Below are positions 17,864 to 27,631 of a stretch of 64,000 nt of DNA, one piece after another. The notes beneath the pieces were generated by a model. The model made no database searches. It saw nothing but the letters and a program-made list of their open reading frames with translations, and was not told the DNA's origin. Source of the DNA: Asaia bogorensis NBRC 16594 (GTDB lineage: Bacteria > Pseudomonadota > Alphaproteobacteria > Acetobacterales > Acetobacteraceae); assembly GCF_001547995.1 (NCBI RefSeq), contig NZ_AP014690.1, positions 649,501 through 713,500 of the forward strand. Direction: 5' to 3'. The position numbers and the translations under genes were made by a program. Within the stretch, counting starts at the first letter, position 1; each line of letters starts with the position of its first letter.

Positions 17864-18069
17864 ACTATCCACTAATGATCCCGATAATAGGCGTTAAACC
17901 CTAGACCGTGGCTGCGCGTTTGATCTCGATTAAGGCATGATATCCCTATGCTCCCACCCCCCATCGAGCGCAGAAATCGTGACCGCATCGTGAGAGAACG
18001 ATGCCCGGGTGCCATTGTCCGCGCGGGGTACGTCATGCGAATGACCCTGTGCGGCATGATGGGTGGTGC

Positions 18070-20043
18070 ATGAGCGACACAACGGCAAACACTGTAATCC
18101 AACCCGGAGGTCATGTGCTCGACTGGCTGCCGCTTCTGGCATGTCATGTCGATCCTGATGGACGTGTGTCCTATCTCAACAGGAACTGGTCACGGTTTTC
18201 GGGTTTTGAAGGGCGTGTTGCCCCATTTCTTTGGACCGATCTGATCGACAGTTCGGAGCAGTCGCTTCCCTGTCGCTGTCCGGACAAGACGGAATACTGC
18301 GTTCAGCGCCATGTCACTCTTCGGCACCATGATGGTGCGCCCGTTCAGACGGATCTGCATTGGCAAAAGCTGGGCATGAACGAAGGAGGGGGCTGGCTTC
18401 TTTTTGGTCATCCCGAGGCAGATTTCCCTCTGCTCAATGCTTTCTCACCTCGCACCACCGCGCCGGAAACCGGGGCGGCAGAGAATCCTCGTACCCAGGT
18501 TCGTGGCGCTCACCTGCCTGCCGGTCATGCAGGTCTCGCGGCATCGGGTCTCGCCTCTGACAGCAGTGCTGGCAGCGATCCTGGCGGGCTTACCCTGCCT
18601 CTTTCATCCCCCGATATTCTCGACGCTCAGCGGCGGGCGACGGCAACGCACCGGCTGATGCGGTCTCCATCGGGTGACGCGGCTGGAGAGGATCGTTCTA
18701 CTGGCACCGTCACAGGGCTTTCTGCCGAAGGTCGGCACGAGGGGGCTACGCATGATGTGCTGACCGGCCTTCCCACATGGCGTCATTTCGAGAGGGAGGC
18801 AGGCAGGCACTTCGAGCACGCGGCCGGTTCCGGGGAGAACCTCGGTTTCCTGCTGGTCGATATCGATTATCTCGGCGATCTCAACGATCTGTACGGGCGT
18901 GATATCGGTGATCTCGTTCTCAGGCTGGTCGCTGACCGCCTGACCTTGCTGACGGCTGGCGAGGGGTTGATTACCCGCAGTGGCGATGACGAGTTTTCGG
19001 TTCTTGTGACAGGTAGCGTCGATGCGGCCACACTTGCCGCTCATGCTCAGGCGCTCCTGAGTTTCGTTGATCTGCCCGTGCGTATCGGGACGCAACAGAT
19101 CACCTTCGGGCTCAGCATCGGCGCCTCGCTCTACCCTCGCGATGGCGACACACTTGGGCGGCTTCAGCACCACGCCCTGCTGGCGGTCAATGACGTCAAG
19201 GCCCGTGGACGCGGCGGATACCGGCTTTTCGATCCGTCCATGATCAGGCTCGGCGATGGTGTGACCGCCCAATCAAACCTGATCCGGGGCATGTTGCGCG
19301 ATGACCTGATCTACCCCGCCTATCAGGCCAAGGTCAGTCTGATTGACGGGCATATTGTCGGGGCCGAGGCCCTGATGCGCTGGTACCGCGACGGTGTGGT
19401 GGATTGCGGGCCGGAATCCTTCCCTGAAATCTTCCGCTCCTATGATCTTGCAACGCGTGTGTCGGCCAGGGTGCAGGAGCGGGTGTTCCAGGACATCGCC
19501 CTGTGGCGCAGGACAGGCCTTGAGCCACCCCATATCTCGATCAATGTCGCCCCCGTCGAGTTCATGCAGGATGACTATGCCGAGAAACTGCTTGCCCGTC
19601 TGGACAGGTTCGGTCTCTCGGCCCGGCTGATCGAGCTCGAACTGACCGAACATGTTCTCTATCAGAACAGTGAGCATTATCTGCATCGCGCCCTGACTGT
19701 GCTGCGCCGCGCAGGGATGCGCATCACGCTGGATGATTTCGGAACAGGCTATTCCTCGCTCAGTTTCCTGCGTGATTTCCCGATCTCGTCGATCAAGATC
19801 GACCGCAGCTTTGTCCGTCAGATCTGCACAGAGCCCTCAATGGAGGTCATTGTGGAAGCGATCATTCGCTTCGGCGAGGCCGTTTCGGTCGAGGTTGTGG
19901 CTGAGGGCATCGAGACCGCTGACCAGCTGGCTATTCTCCAGCGCATCGGCTGTCCCATCGGGCAGGGATATCTGTTTTCCCCACCCGTGGCATCAAGCGG
20001 CTTTGCGCGACTGCTCTCTGAGGGGCGCTCGCTGATACCGTGA
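18070..20043 (+). CDS. PAS-GGDEF-EAL protein, probable c-di-GMP phosphodiesterase with degenerate cyclase motif
   Basis: 657 residues, no clear membrane segment. Order: a PAS-like sensor (LLACHVDPDGRVSYLNRNWS, residues 15-50), a low-complexity linker, a GGDEF domain (about 235-390) and an EAL domain (about 405-650). The GGDEF signature reads SGDDEF, so the second glycine is an aspartate and no RxxD inhibitory site is visible just upstream; cyclase activity is doubtful. The EAL domain looks intact: EALMRW, INVAPVEF, ELTE, DDFGTGYSSL, the KID lysine and VVAEGIETADQ. The probable net role is c-di-GMP hydrolysis, perhaps activated by GTP binding to the GGDEF part. ATG 18070 puts the PAS domain near the N-terminus. 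Confidence 0.88.
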   Translation: MSDTTANTVIQPGGHVLDWLPLLACHVDPDGRVSYLNRNWSRFSGFEGRVAPFLWTDLIDSSEQSLPCRCPDKTEYCVQRHVTLRHHDGAPVQTDLHWQKLGMNEGGGWLLFGHPEADFPLLNAFSPRTTAPETGAAENPRTQVRGAHLPAGHAGLAASGLASDSSAGSDPGGLTLPLSSPDILDAQRRATATHRLMRSPSGDAAGEDRSTGTVTGLSAEGRHEGATHDVLTGLPTWRHFEREAGRHFEHAAGSGENLGFLLVDIDYLGDLNDLYGRDIGDLVLRLVADRLTLLTAGEGLITRSGDDEFSVLVTGSVDAATLAAHAQALLSFVDLPVRIGTQQITFGLSIGASLYPRDGDTLGRLQHHALLAVNDVKARGRGGYRLFDPSMIRLGDGVTAQSNLIRGMLRDDLIYPAYQAKVSLIDGHIVGAEALMRWYRDGVVDCGPESFPEIFRSYDLATRVSARVQERVFQDIALWRRTGLEPPHISINVAPVEFMQDDYAEKLLARLDRFGLSARLIELELTEHVLYQNSEHYLHRALTVLRRAGMRITLDDFGTGYSSLSFLRDFPISSIKIDRSFVRQICTEPSMEVIVEAIIRFGEAVSVEVVAEGIETADQLAILQRIGCPIGQGYLFSPPVASSGFARLLSEGRSLIP

Positions 20044-20148
20044 CCTTCCTTCGCCACGACGTGTCTTGGGGCTCGGTCGGGTAACGCATGACGAAGGAGG
20101 GTATAGATTGCCTTTTGTCCGGATACTCGCTAACAATCCGGCCATCAG

Positions 20149-20232
20149 GCGAGAGTGACGGAACGGTAGACGTAGTCGGCTCAAAATCGACCGCCGCAAG
20201 GCATGGGGGTTCGAATCCCCCCTCTCGTACCA
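20149..20232 (+). tRNA. tRNA-Leu (anticodon CAA)
   Basis: Class II tRNA of 84 bases including an encoded CCA (20230-20232). Acceptor GCGAGAG pairs with CTCTCGT, with a terminal G-T. The anticodon stem GTCGG/TCGAC encloses the loop CTCAAAA, so the anticodon CAA (20182-20184) reads UUG. A long variable arm is present and the T arm is GGGGGTTCGAATCCCCC. Confidence 0.93.
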
Positions 20233-20243
20233 GATTTTTCACC

Positions 20244-20265
20244 GAAAACAGGCTGAAAACAGGCT
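20244..20265 (+). repeat. two exact tandem copies of an 11-bp unit
   Basis: GAAAACAGGCT occurs twice in direct succession 12 bases after the tRNA-Leu 3' end. Only two copies are present. I see no integrase or tRNA fragment nearby, so it is more likely a local duplication than an attachment site. Confidence 0.6.
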
Positions 20266-20361
20266 ATTGACCGGGCCGTGACTTGCGCCTTGCTGTCCGG
20301 GTCCGGCATATCTCGCAAACTTTCTTTCAGTTTGCCTGCCTGCCAGTTTACCGGACCGATC

Positions 20362-21522
20362 ATGCCCCAACGCCCTGACAGAAAACCCGCCCGCCCTTTC
20401 TTCTCATCGGGCCCCTGCGCGAAACGTCCGGGCTGGACGCTGAACGCGCTTGATGGCGCGCTGCTTGGCCGGTCCCATCGTGCTCCGGAGGGGCGTGCAC
20501 GGCTCAAGGACGTCATTGACCGCTCGCATGAGGTGCTGGGTGCACCTTCAGACTGGAAGATCGGTATCGTGCCGGCTTCCGATACCGGTGCCGTGGAGAT
20601 GATCCTCTGGGCGCTGGCGGGTGACAGGCCGATCGAGGTGCTGTCTTTCGAAAGTTTTTCGGGACTTTGGGCGCAGGACCTGCGCGATGTGCTGAAACTT
20701 GATGATCTTGTCGTGCATGAGGCCCCTTACGGGGAACTGCCCGACCTGACGCGCATCGACTGGTCGCATGATGTGGTGCTGACCTGGAACGGCACAACCT
20801 CGGGCGTCTGCCTGCCGGGTGGCGAGGCTGTTCCGGCAGTGCATGAGGGGCTGGTCATCTGCGATGCTACCTCGGCGGCGTTTGCCATGGATCTGCCCTG
20901 GGATCGGCTGGATGTCGTGACATGGTCGTGGCAGAAGGCCCTTGGCGGTGAGGCCGCGCATGGCATGGTGGCCCTCAGCCCCCGTGCGGTGGCCCGCCTT
21001 GAGGCTGCAACGCCCCGCGCACTGCCCAAGATCTTTCGCCTGACCAACAGCAAGGGGCTGATCGACGCTATTTTCTCGGGCGATACCATCAATACGCCCT
21101 CCATGCTTTGCGTCGAGGATGCGCTCGACAGCCTCAAATGGGCTCAGTCCATCGGCGGGCTGCCGGCGCTGAAGGCCCGCTCGCGTGCCAATCTCGATAT
21201 TGTATCCCAATGGGTCGAGCGCACCGACTGGGTGGCGTTTCTGGCAGCTGATCCGGCGCGGCGTTCAAGCACCTCCATCTGCCTGCGTATTGTCGCGCCC
21301 TGGTTTGCCGCACAACCGGTCGAAGCCCAGCACAAGATCGTCAAGGCGCTGACGGGCCTCGTGGCTGAAGCCGGTGCAGGCTTTGACCTTGCCTCCTATC
21401 GCGATGCACCGCCGGGGCTGCGCATTTGGGGGGGCGCTACGATCGACGCCGCCGATATCGAGGCTCTTCTACCGTGGCTCGACTGGGCCTATGAGACGGT
21501 CAGCATGGAATACGCCGCATGA
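20362..21522 (+). CDS. serC: phosphoserine transaminase
   Basis: 386 residues of the alphaproteobacterial SerC type. It converts 3-phosphohydroxypyruvate and glutamate to phosphoserine, using PLP. The N-terminus has [13 protein letters not shown], then LGRSHRAP. The PLP lysine is K192 in [14 protein letters not shown], preceded by the cofactor-binding [10 protein letters not shown]. Substrate-site residues [20 protein letters not shown] follow. ATG 20362 begins the conserved part; in-frame starts back to 20278 add nothing recognisable. Its stop overlaps the hisZ start (ATGA), so the two genes are coupled. No serA follows. Confidence 0.92.
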   Translation: MPQRPDRKPARPFFSSGPCAKRPGWTLNALDGALLGRSHRAPEGRARLKDVIDRSHEVLGAPSDWKIGIVPASDTGAVEMILWALAGDRPIEVLSFESFSGLWAQDLRDVLKLDDLVVHEAPYGELPDLTRIDWSHDVVLTWNGTTSGVCLPGGEAVPAVHEGLVICDATSAAFAMDLPWDRLDVVTWSWQKALGGEAAHGMVALSPRAVARLEAATPRALPKIFRLTNSKGLIDAIFSGDTINTPSMLCVEDALDSLKWAQSIGGLPALKARSRANLDIVSQWVERTDWVAFLAADPARRSSTSICLRIVAPWFAAQPVEAQHKIVKALTGLVAEAGAGFDLASYRDAPPGLRIWGGATIDAADIEALLPWLDWAYETVSMEYAA

Positions 21523-22664
21523 AAATGACTGACGAGCCTGATACCGCTCTTTTGCCCTCGGGGTTTATCGACCTTCTCCAGCACGAGGCCGAGGCCGAAG
21601 CGCAGGGTATTGAATCCGTGATGGATGTGTTTGCCGCTCATGGCTATGAGCGCGTCAGACCGCCTTTGCTCGAATTCGAGACATCCCTGCTCCACGGTGC
21701 CGGTCAGGCGCTTGAGGAGCAGAGCTTTCGCCTGATGGACCCAGAGTCCCGTCGCATGATGGCCCTGCGCCCTGACATGACGACCCAGATTGCCCGCATT
21801 GCGGCCACACGCCTTGCCGGAACGGCGCGCCCGCTGCGTCTGTCCTATGCTGGGGCCTGTATTCTGGTCGGTACGCCCGGGCGAGAGGGCGAGCGTCAGA
21901 TCAGCCAGGCGGGGATCGAGCTGATCGGGGTCGATTCCGTCGAGGCCGATTGCGAGATCGTGCTGATTGCCGCCGAAGCGCTCGAACGACTGGGTATTGC
22001 GGATTACTCCTTCGATCTTTCCTGCCCCGCCCTTGTTCAGGCGCTTGTCCAGCTCTCGGGCTATACCGGCACACGGCGCGCCGCACTCGTTCATGCGCTC
22101 GATCGCAAGGATATGGCCGCCGTTGCGGAGCTGGGCGGCCCGGTCGCTGCTGTGCTGACGGCACTGGTCGAGGCCTGCGGCCCGTCCGATGCGGCGCTGG
22201 CTATTCTGGAAAAGCTCGAATTGCCGCCCGAGATCAGGGTCCATGCCGAGCGTCTGATGGCTGTGGTACGCGCCATTCATGCCCGTGCACCGGGGCTGCG
22301 CCTGACCGTCGACCCGGCTGAATTCCGTGGCTGGCAGTATCACACCGGTGTCTGCATGACCGTGTTTGCCCGGAGCCAGCGCGAAGAGCTGGGCCGTGGC
22401 GGGCGTTACCAGGCGCAGGGTGAGGAACCTGCCTGCGGTCTGACATTCCGCCCGGAGGTCCTGCTGCGGGCGGCCCGACCGATCACACTCCGTCCGCGGG
22501 TTTATATCGCACCGGAATCGCAGGATTCCGAGGGAGCGGCACGACTGCGCAGGGAGGGCTATGCCACGGTTGCCGGTCTCGACAGCGTCGAGGATCTGGC
22601 TGCTGAAGCGCGTCGTCTGAACTGCCCCTTTGTTTTCGTCGCTGACGAACTCATCACGCTGTAA
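21519..22664 (+). CDS. hisZ: ATP phosphoribosyltransferase regulatory subunit
   Basis: 381 residues, a class II aminoacyl-tRNA-synthetase-like protein that forms the active first enzyme of histidine synthesis with short-form HisG. Visible HisZ/HisS-like landmarks are [38 protein letters not shown] (motif 2 region) and [20 protein letters not shown]. It lacks the tRNA-binding domain of HisS. hisG is not in the window, so the complex must be encoded at two loci. The start overlaps the serC stop; purA follows after 12 bases. Confidence 0.9.
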   Translation: MKMTDEPDTALLPSGFIDLLQHEAEAEAQGIESVMDVFAAHGYERVRPPLLEFETSLLHGAGQALEEQSFRLMDPESRRMMALRPDMTTQIARIAATRLAGTARPLRLSYAGACILVGTPGREGERQISQAGIELIGVDSVEADCEIVLIAAEALERLGIADYSFDLSCPALVQALVQLSGYTGTRRAALVHALDRKDMAAVAELGGPVAAVLTALVEACGPSDAALAILEKLELPPEIRVHAERLMAVVRAIHARAPGLRLTVDPAEFRGWQYHTGVCMTVFARSQREELGRGGRYQAQGEEPACGLTFRPEVLLRAARPITLRPRVYIAPESQDSEGAARLRREGYATVAGLDSVEDLAAEARRLNCPFVFVADELITL

Positions 22665-22676
22665 AAGGAAAAGAGC

Positions 22677-23966
22677 ATGTCCAACGTCACCGTCATCGGC
22701 ACCCAGTGGGGTGACGAAGGCAAGGGAAAGATCGTGGACTGGCTGGCCAGCCGTGCGGATATCGTCGTCCGCTTTCAGGGCGGTCACAATGCCGGTCATA
22801 CGCTGGTGGTGGGCGATCAGGTCTACAAGCTCTCCCTGCTGCCTTCCGGCCTCGTGCGCGGCAAGACCGGTGTGATCGGCAATGGCGTGGTAGTCGACCC
22901 CGAGGCGCTGCTTGCCGAAATCGACCGCGTGTCCGCGCAGGGGCTGGTGGTCAATCCCGAGACCCTCTGGGTGGCCGACAACGTGCCGCTCATCCTGCCG
23001 CTGCATGTTGCAACCGACCGCGCGCGTGAAGCCGCACGCGGCGACCGCAAGATCGGGACCACGGGGCGTGGCATCGGACCGGCCTATGAGGACAAGGTGG
23101 CCCGTCGTGCCATCCGCCTGTGCGACCTCTCCGAGCCCGAGACGCTGGACTGGAAGCTGGACGAGCTGCTGCTTCATCACAACACGCTCCTTGCTGGTCT
23201 CGGCGCGCCGACTTTCACGAAGCAGGAAATCCTGGATCATCTGGCGAAGCTGGCCCCGCGCGTGCTGCCCTTCGCCTGTTCGGTCTGGGAGCGTCTGGAC
23301 GAGGCCCGTCGTGCAGGCCGTCGTATCCTGTTTGAAGGGGCGCAGGCTGTCATGCTCGATGTCGATCATGGCACCTATCCTTTCGTGACCAGCTCCAACA
23401 CGGTTGCGGCTGTCGCGGCCAGTGGCAGTGGTGTCGGCCCCGGCACGGTGGGTTTCGTGCTCGGCATTGCCAAGGCTTACACCACCCGTGTGGGCGAGGG
23501 GCCGTTCCCGTCCGAGCTGTTCGATCAGGTCGGGCAGGATCTTGGCGAACGCGGTCGTGAATTCGGCACGGTCACCGGGCGTGCCCGTCGTTGCGGCTGG
23601 TTCGATGCTGTACTGGTGCGCCGCGCTGCCCGTGTGGGCGGTGTCAGCGGTATCGCCCTGACCAAGCTCGACGTTCTGGACGGCTTCGAGGAAGTGAAGA
23701 TCTGTGTGGGTTACGAGCTTGATGGCAAGGTGATTACCTCCTTCCCGTCCAGCCCTGCCGCTCAGGCAAGGCTGAAGCCCGTTCTGGAATCCATGCCGGG
23801 CTGGCAGGAAACGACCTTCGGGGCGCGTAGCTGGGCCGATCTGCCTGCGGCAGCCATCAAGTATATTCGCCGTATCGAGGAACTGATTGAAGCACCGGTA
23901 ACGCTGCTTTCCACCAGCCCCGAGCGCGATGACACCATTCTGATGCGCGATCCTTTCGAGGATTGA
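22677..23966 (+). CDS. purA: adenylosuccinate synthetase
   Basis: 429 residues, the standard length. It joins IMP and aspartate using GTP in AMP synthesis. The P-loop-like [14 protein letters not shown] is at residues 7-20, the catalytic [11 protein letters not shown] near residue 38, the IMP-site [14 protein letters not shown] near 125, [20 protein letters not shown] near 220, and the GTP-specificity [11 protein letters not shown] near 325. AAAAGGAAAAG precedes ATG 22677. It is last gene of the serC-hisZ-purA run. Confidence 0.97.
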   Translation: MSNVTVIGTQWGDEGKGKIVDWLASRADIVVRFQGGHNAGHTLVVGDQVYKLSLLPSGLVRGKTGVIGNGVVVDPEALLAEIDRVSAQGLVVNPETLWVADNVPLILPLHVATDRAREAARGDRKIGTTGRGIGPAYEDKVARRAIRLCDLSEPETLDWKLDELLLHHNTLLAGLGAPTFTKQEILDHLAKLAPRVLPFACSVWERLDEARRAGRRILFEGAQAVMLDVDHGTYPFVTSSNTVAAVAASGSGVGPGTVGFVLGIAKAYTTRVGEGPFPSELFDQVGQDLGERGREFGTVTGRARRCGWFDAVLVRRAARVGGVSGIALTKLDVLDGFEEVKICVGYELDGKVITSFPSSPAAQARLKPVLESMPGWQETTFGARSWADLPAAAIKYIRRIEELIEAPVTLLSTSPERDDTILMRDPFED

Positions 23967-24803
23967 GCCTACCGGCGCGGGCCGGCAGGCCCGTAGCCAT
24001 CCGGTACAAAGCGGGTCATTGGCTCCGTCGCCATGATCCCGCAGTCAACTCTTCTCATAGGAGGGCCGACACTTGAACAGACGCTTGGCCAGAGCGTCAT
24101 TGCCATGACGCTCGCCATGATCAGATCCCCACGGTCCTTCAGGACCGTGACGGAGCACGACGATAGCTCCGCTGCAATCGTCCCGGTGCAATCTGCCTCG
24201 CGACATCTGGCACACAGCGTGGCCGCCCTGGTCGTGTCGCCTCCCGCTTCGTGTTGGGCCTTTTCATTCCGCCGCGATGATATGAACCCTCTGTTATTGG
24301 GTAAGCGCTGCCCACCGCCCACCGCGCTTTCGCTACAGGATGCAGAGGCAGAAGCCGTGCACATACGCGTTCCGTGCGTATCTTTTCGATCTCTCCGGTG
24401 AAGCTCATGGAGATTGCTACACGGGTGCCAATCAGTGATGTCATCGGGTGATTGAAATTCCCTTCCCGTCGACATGGATGGCGTGAGTTTTTATCTGATA
24501 ATACATGTATCGACACAGTACGGAATGAATAAGAAGCAGTATTTTTTTTATATGTTGATTCTGATTCAAATCATAATAATCATAGATTATATTACATTGT
24601 TTCGTGATTTTTCTATCAATAACTTTGATATATATTGAGTGTTTATTAAGGTTCTCAAAAAATTTAGGTTTATGCCTCACGGCATTGATCTGTCCCGGGT
24701 GCTCCTCACCCAGCGATGCACATGCATTTCGAGAAATGCCCTTTTTCAGCCCAGGTGCCATTCGGGTTCAGCGATTGGGCGCCAAAGCATAAGGAACGCT
24801 GTC
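23967..24803. other. long intergenic region; AT-rich segment upstream of the Hint protein gene
   Basis: About 840 bp without a gene I can defend. A small GC hairpin (CGGGCC-GGCA-GGCCCG, 23978-23993) follows purA. A 49-codon minus-strand ORF (24118 to 23969) has a GGGGA eight bases upstream, but no recognisable content. From about 24480 to 24665 the sequence is strikingly AT-rich with T and TATAT tracts, unlike the rest of the window, and probably carries the promoter of the Hint gene. Confidence 0.5.
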
Positions 24804-27455
24804 ATGGCGACAACTTTGTCCGGCACGTGGTCGGCGGTGAACATTAGCGGTCAGACAGTTTACCAAAGCGGTACGACAACCGTAGGACAGCCTGCGTCAT
24901 TCGCTGCCAATGCATCCATTACGGTTACGAACGGCGCAACCGTTACATCGCTCTCGGGAACGTCACTGACGATAACGGTGCAGGCGGGCGGTGTCGTCAC
25001 CGACGCCACCCTGACAGCCGGTACACTAAGAGTTGCCAGCGGCGGCATATTGAGCGGGAATATTCTGAGCGGTGTCGCGACCACCCTGAGTTCTGGTGCC
25101 CAGTCCATCAACGATACTTATCTGAAGGGCGCGGCAGGGGGTACGTGGTCCTACGCCCTCAACGGTGCGACCGTGACAGGCGCAACCGTGGGGAGTGGCG
25201 GATATCTGCAATTGCAGGCAGGCGCCACCGGATCGAACATCACTGCCGCCGATGGCGGGTCCGCCTCTCTTGCCGCGGGGACAACCAACGGATTTCATGC
25301 AGTCAATGGCGGCTATCTTCAGTCAGGGACGATGGTCTTTTCCGGCTATGCCGGCAATGGAACCACGGTCTCAACTGGCGCAATCCTGAACGGGGTATGG
25401 TCGGCGGTCAACGTCAACGGCAAGACGGTTTACCAGAACGCCACGACGACAGTCAGTGATCCTGTGATTCTCAACGGGGCCACACTTTATGTAGCAAGCG
25501 GTGCGATAGTTTCTGGTCTCACCTGTATCTCCAACACGATCCCGACGATCAGCATATACTCGGGCGGTACCGTGCTCGACTCCCATATCACCCGTACCTA
25601 TGTGCGCGTGGATAATGGAGGTGTTCTCAGCGATAATCAGCTTGATGGTTGCGATGTCACGCTCAGCACGGGCGCGCGTTCAACCGACGATACCTATTCC
25701 TGGTATGGTTTCGCCGTGCAGAGCGTCAAGGTGGCCAGCGGTGCCACCATCACCAATGCGAATGTCACCAGCAACACGACCATCAGCGCGGCCACGGGAG
25801 CAACCCTGAACGGCGTTCATGTGGCTTCTGGCGGGTCTGCCGTCATCGCAGCAGATGTCGATCTGTCGGGATTTCATTCCGATGCCGGGACCTATCTGGC
25901 CACATACACGCCGATCGGCGGTACGGTTACGGTGCCATCAACGCCCGCGCCCCCTTCAGGGACGGTCCTGACCGGCACCTGGAGTGCCGTCAATTCCGGC
26001 GGAGTCACGGTCTATAAAAGCGGTGTGACATTCGTGCAGGCTCCTGCCACGCTCGGAAACGGGGCGGTGCTCTGGGTTACGAGCGGTGCGACGGCCAGCG
26101 GCCTCTCGGGCTATGCAAACGCCGTCTATGTTCAAAGTGGTGGGACGCTCGCTGGATCCTATCTTGCCAATGGCTCTGTCTTTGTTTCGTCGGGTGGTAT
26201 CACGAGCGGCAACCAGTTCAACTCGGACCCGGTGACGATTGCTGGAGGGGGCAGCTCCGTCAACGATATTTTCTATAACAGTGGCTATGACAAGAACATC
26301 ACGCTTGTTCAGGCTGGCGGCTCGCTGATTGGCGGTCAAGTCGGGTCAGGGGGTATCCTCTCTGCTGTGTCGGGCTCCGTTGTTCAGGATCCTTCGGTGG
26401 GAAATGGCGGGTATCTTGTGGTTGACAAGGCCGCGACTGAAGTCTGCTTCCTCAAGGGGACGCATATCCTGACAGCCCGTGGCGAGATCCCTGTCGAGGC
26501 GCTCCAGCTTGGTGAGGCTGTTGCGTGTCTGGTGAACGGTCAGACGGTCTTTCGTCCGATTATCTGGATTGGTAGCCGGTTCAACCGCCTCGAACCCTGG
26601 CAGCCTGTCGATCTGGCGGGCTATCCGGTGCGGATCGAGGCTAATGCCTTCGAGCCCGGCATACCCTCGCGCGATCTTCTCGTGACCCCAGAACACTGTT
26701 TTGCATTTGAAGGGCGGATGCTGCCGATCCGTATGCTCGTGAACGGCAGGAGCATACGCTATGACACCGCAATCCAGAGCTACGAATATTTCCATATCGA
26801 GCTATCGGAGCATTCGATCATCCTCGCTGAGAATACCCCGACCGAAAGCTATCCCGACACCGGGAACAGGCATATTTTCAGGGAGTCTGGCAATGTCGTC
26901 GCGCTGCGTCCTGAGCCGGCGCCGCGTTATGCCCTGCCTCTATGCGTTGATCGTGCCTATGCACAGCCGCTTCACGAGCGTTTTGCCCGTAAGACGGCGG
27001 GCGTCGAAACGCCGATTGTCACCGATGAGCCGGACCTGCGCCTTGTCGATGCGGCAGGGCGTGAGATCCGTCCCGTGCGCCGCGACGGTACGAAATATGT
27101 GTTCCAGGTTCCGCCCGGCACGTCTGGGGTTCATATCGCCTCACGGGCATCGCGCCCCTGCGACAGCATCGGACCTTATGTTGATGATCGCCGTCGCCTC
27201 GGCGTGTTGATTGGTGCAATCACAGGCTTTTCCTGCGATGGCCAGATGGCCGTGACCTCTCATCTGACCGCCGAGGCTGTCTCGGGATGGTATCCGGGAG
27301 AGGGGGGGTACCGCTGGACAGACGGGTTCGGCTGGCTGCCACTGACGGATGAGGGTGGAGTAACGAATTCGGTTATCCTGTGCGTTGAGGTGATCGCGGC
27401 AGGTCCGTATGTGTCCGAGCCATACGAGGCTGGGATGGCCTCAATCGCGGGCTGA
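24804..27455 (+). CDS. secreted strand-loop-strand repeat protein with C-terminal Hint domain
   Basis: 883 residues. ATG 24804 follows AAGGA at 24791-24795; no signal peptide is seen. Residues 1-547 are Thr/Ser/Gly/Val-rich beta-helix repeats of the autotransporter strand-loop-strand type. They form three modules, each opening with a GTWSAVN-like motif (residues 5, 195 and 389; for example GTWSAVNISGQTVYQSG). At C548 (CFLKGTHILTARGEIPVEAL) a Hint domain begins; its second block is LLVTPEHCFAFEG. Hint domains self-cleave or splice through that cysteine in known families. The usual autotransporter barrel is missing; a type I exporter is one possible route. It is the likely acceptor of the heptosyltransferase at 6.2 kb. 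Confidence 0.85.
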   Translation: MATTLSGTWSAVNISGQTVYQSGTTTVGQPASFAANASITVTNGATVTSLSGTSLTITVQAGGVVTDATLTAGTLRVASGGILSGNILSGVATTLSSGAQSINDTYLKGAAGGTWSYALNGATVTGATVGSGGYLQLQAGATGSNITAADGGSASLAAGTTNGFHAVNGGYLQSGTMVFSGYAGNGTTVSTGAILNGVWSAVNVNGKTVYQNATTTVSDPVILNGATLYVASGAIVSGLTCISNTIPTISIYSGGTVLDSHITRTYVRVDNGGVLSDNQLDGCDVTLSTGARSTDDTYSWYGFAVQSVKVASGATITNANVTSNTTISAATGATLNGVHVASGGSAVIAADVDLSGFHSDAGTYLATYTPIGGTVTVPSTPAPPSGTVLTGTWSAVNSGGVTVYKSGVTFVQAPATLGNGAVLWVTSGATASGLSGYANAVYVQSGGTLAGSYLANGSVFVSSGGITSGNQFNSDPVTIAGGGSSVNDIFYNSGYDKNITLVQAGGSLIGGQVGSGGILSAVSGSVVQDPSVGNGGYLVVDKAATEVCFLKGTHILTARGEIPVEALQLGEAVACLVNGQTVFRPIIWIGSRFNRLEPWQPVDLAGYPVRIEANAFEPGIPSRDLLVTPEHCFAFEGRMLPIRMLVNGRSIRYDTAIQSYEYFHIELSEHSIILAENTPTESYPDTGNRHIFRESGNVVALRPEPAPRYALPLCVDRAYAQPLHERFARKTAGVETPIVTDEPDLRLVDAAGREIRPVRRDGTKYVFQVPPGTSGVHIASRASRPCDSIGPYVDDRRRLGVLIGAITGFSCDGQMAVTSHLTAEAVSGWYPGEGGYRWTDGFGWLPLTDEGGVTNSVILCVEVIAAGPYVSEPYEAGMASIAG
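24816..26440 (+). repeat. three long repeat modules inside the Hint protein gene
   Basis: Module starts lie at about 24816, 25386 and 25968 (about 190, 194 and 158 residues). Each opens with L-(S/N/T)-G-(T/V)-W-S-A-V-N, then G-x-T-V-Y. Each contains the short strand-loop-strand repeats with G-G-x-x and S-G-A-x turns. The copies are divergent at DNA level, so the duplications are old. Confidence 0.7.
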
Positions 27456-27631
27456 AAAAAGGCTGAAGTCGGGAGGCTCGTTTATCGAGCATCCTGATCT
27501 CAGCGCTTCAGACTTAGAAAGATGCTTCTGGGTATGGCGCGGCGGTCTTTGCGCTGGAATTCTTCTTTGCAGTGCCCCCCTCACGCATCGCCCTTCCCCA
27601 GTGTCCCGGACCCGTACCGTTCGGGGCGGTT

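Noticed and set aside
20149-20265. tRNA-Leu with adjacent tandem repeat as a possible integration site
   Set aside because: No integrase gene, no duplicated tRNA 3' end and only normal housekeeping genes downstream.
21489-23369. 626-codon open frame on the minus strand across hisZ and purA
   Set aside because: It lies wholly antisense to two well-identified enzymes and its translation has no recognisable motif. Long antisense frames are expected in GC-rich DNA.
23969-24118. 49-codon minus-strand frame after purA
   Set aside because: A fair ribosome site is present, but the peptide has no recognisable feature and overlaps nothing that supports it; noted in the intergenic entry only.
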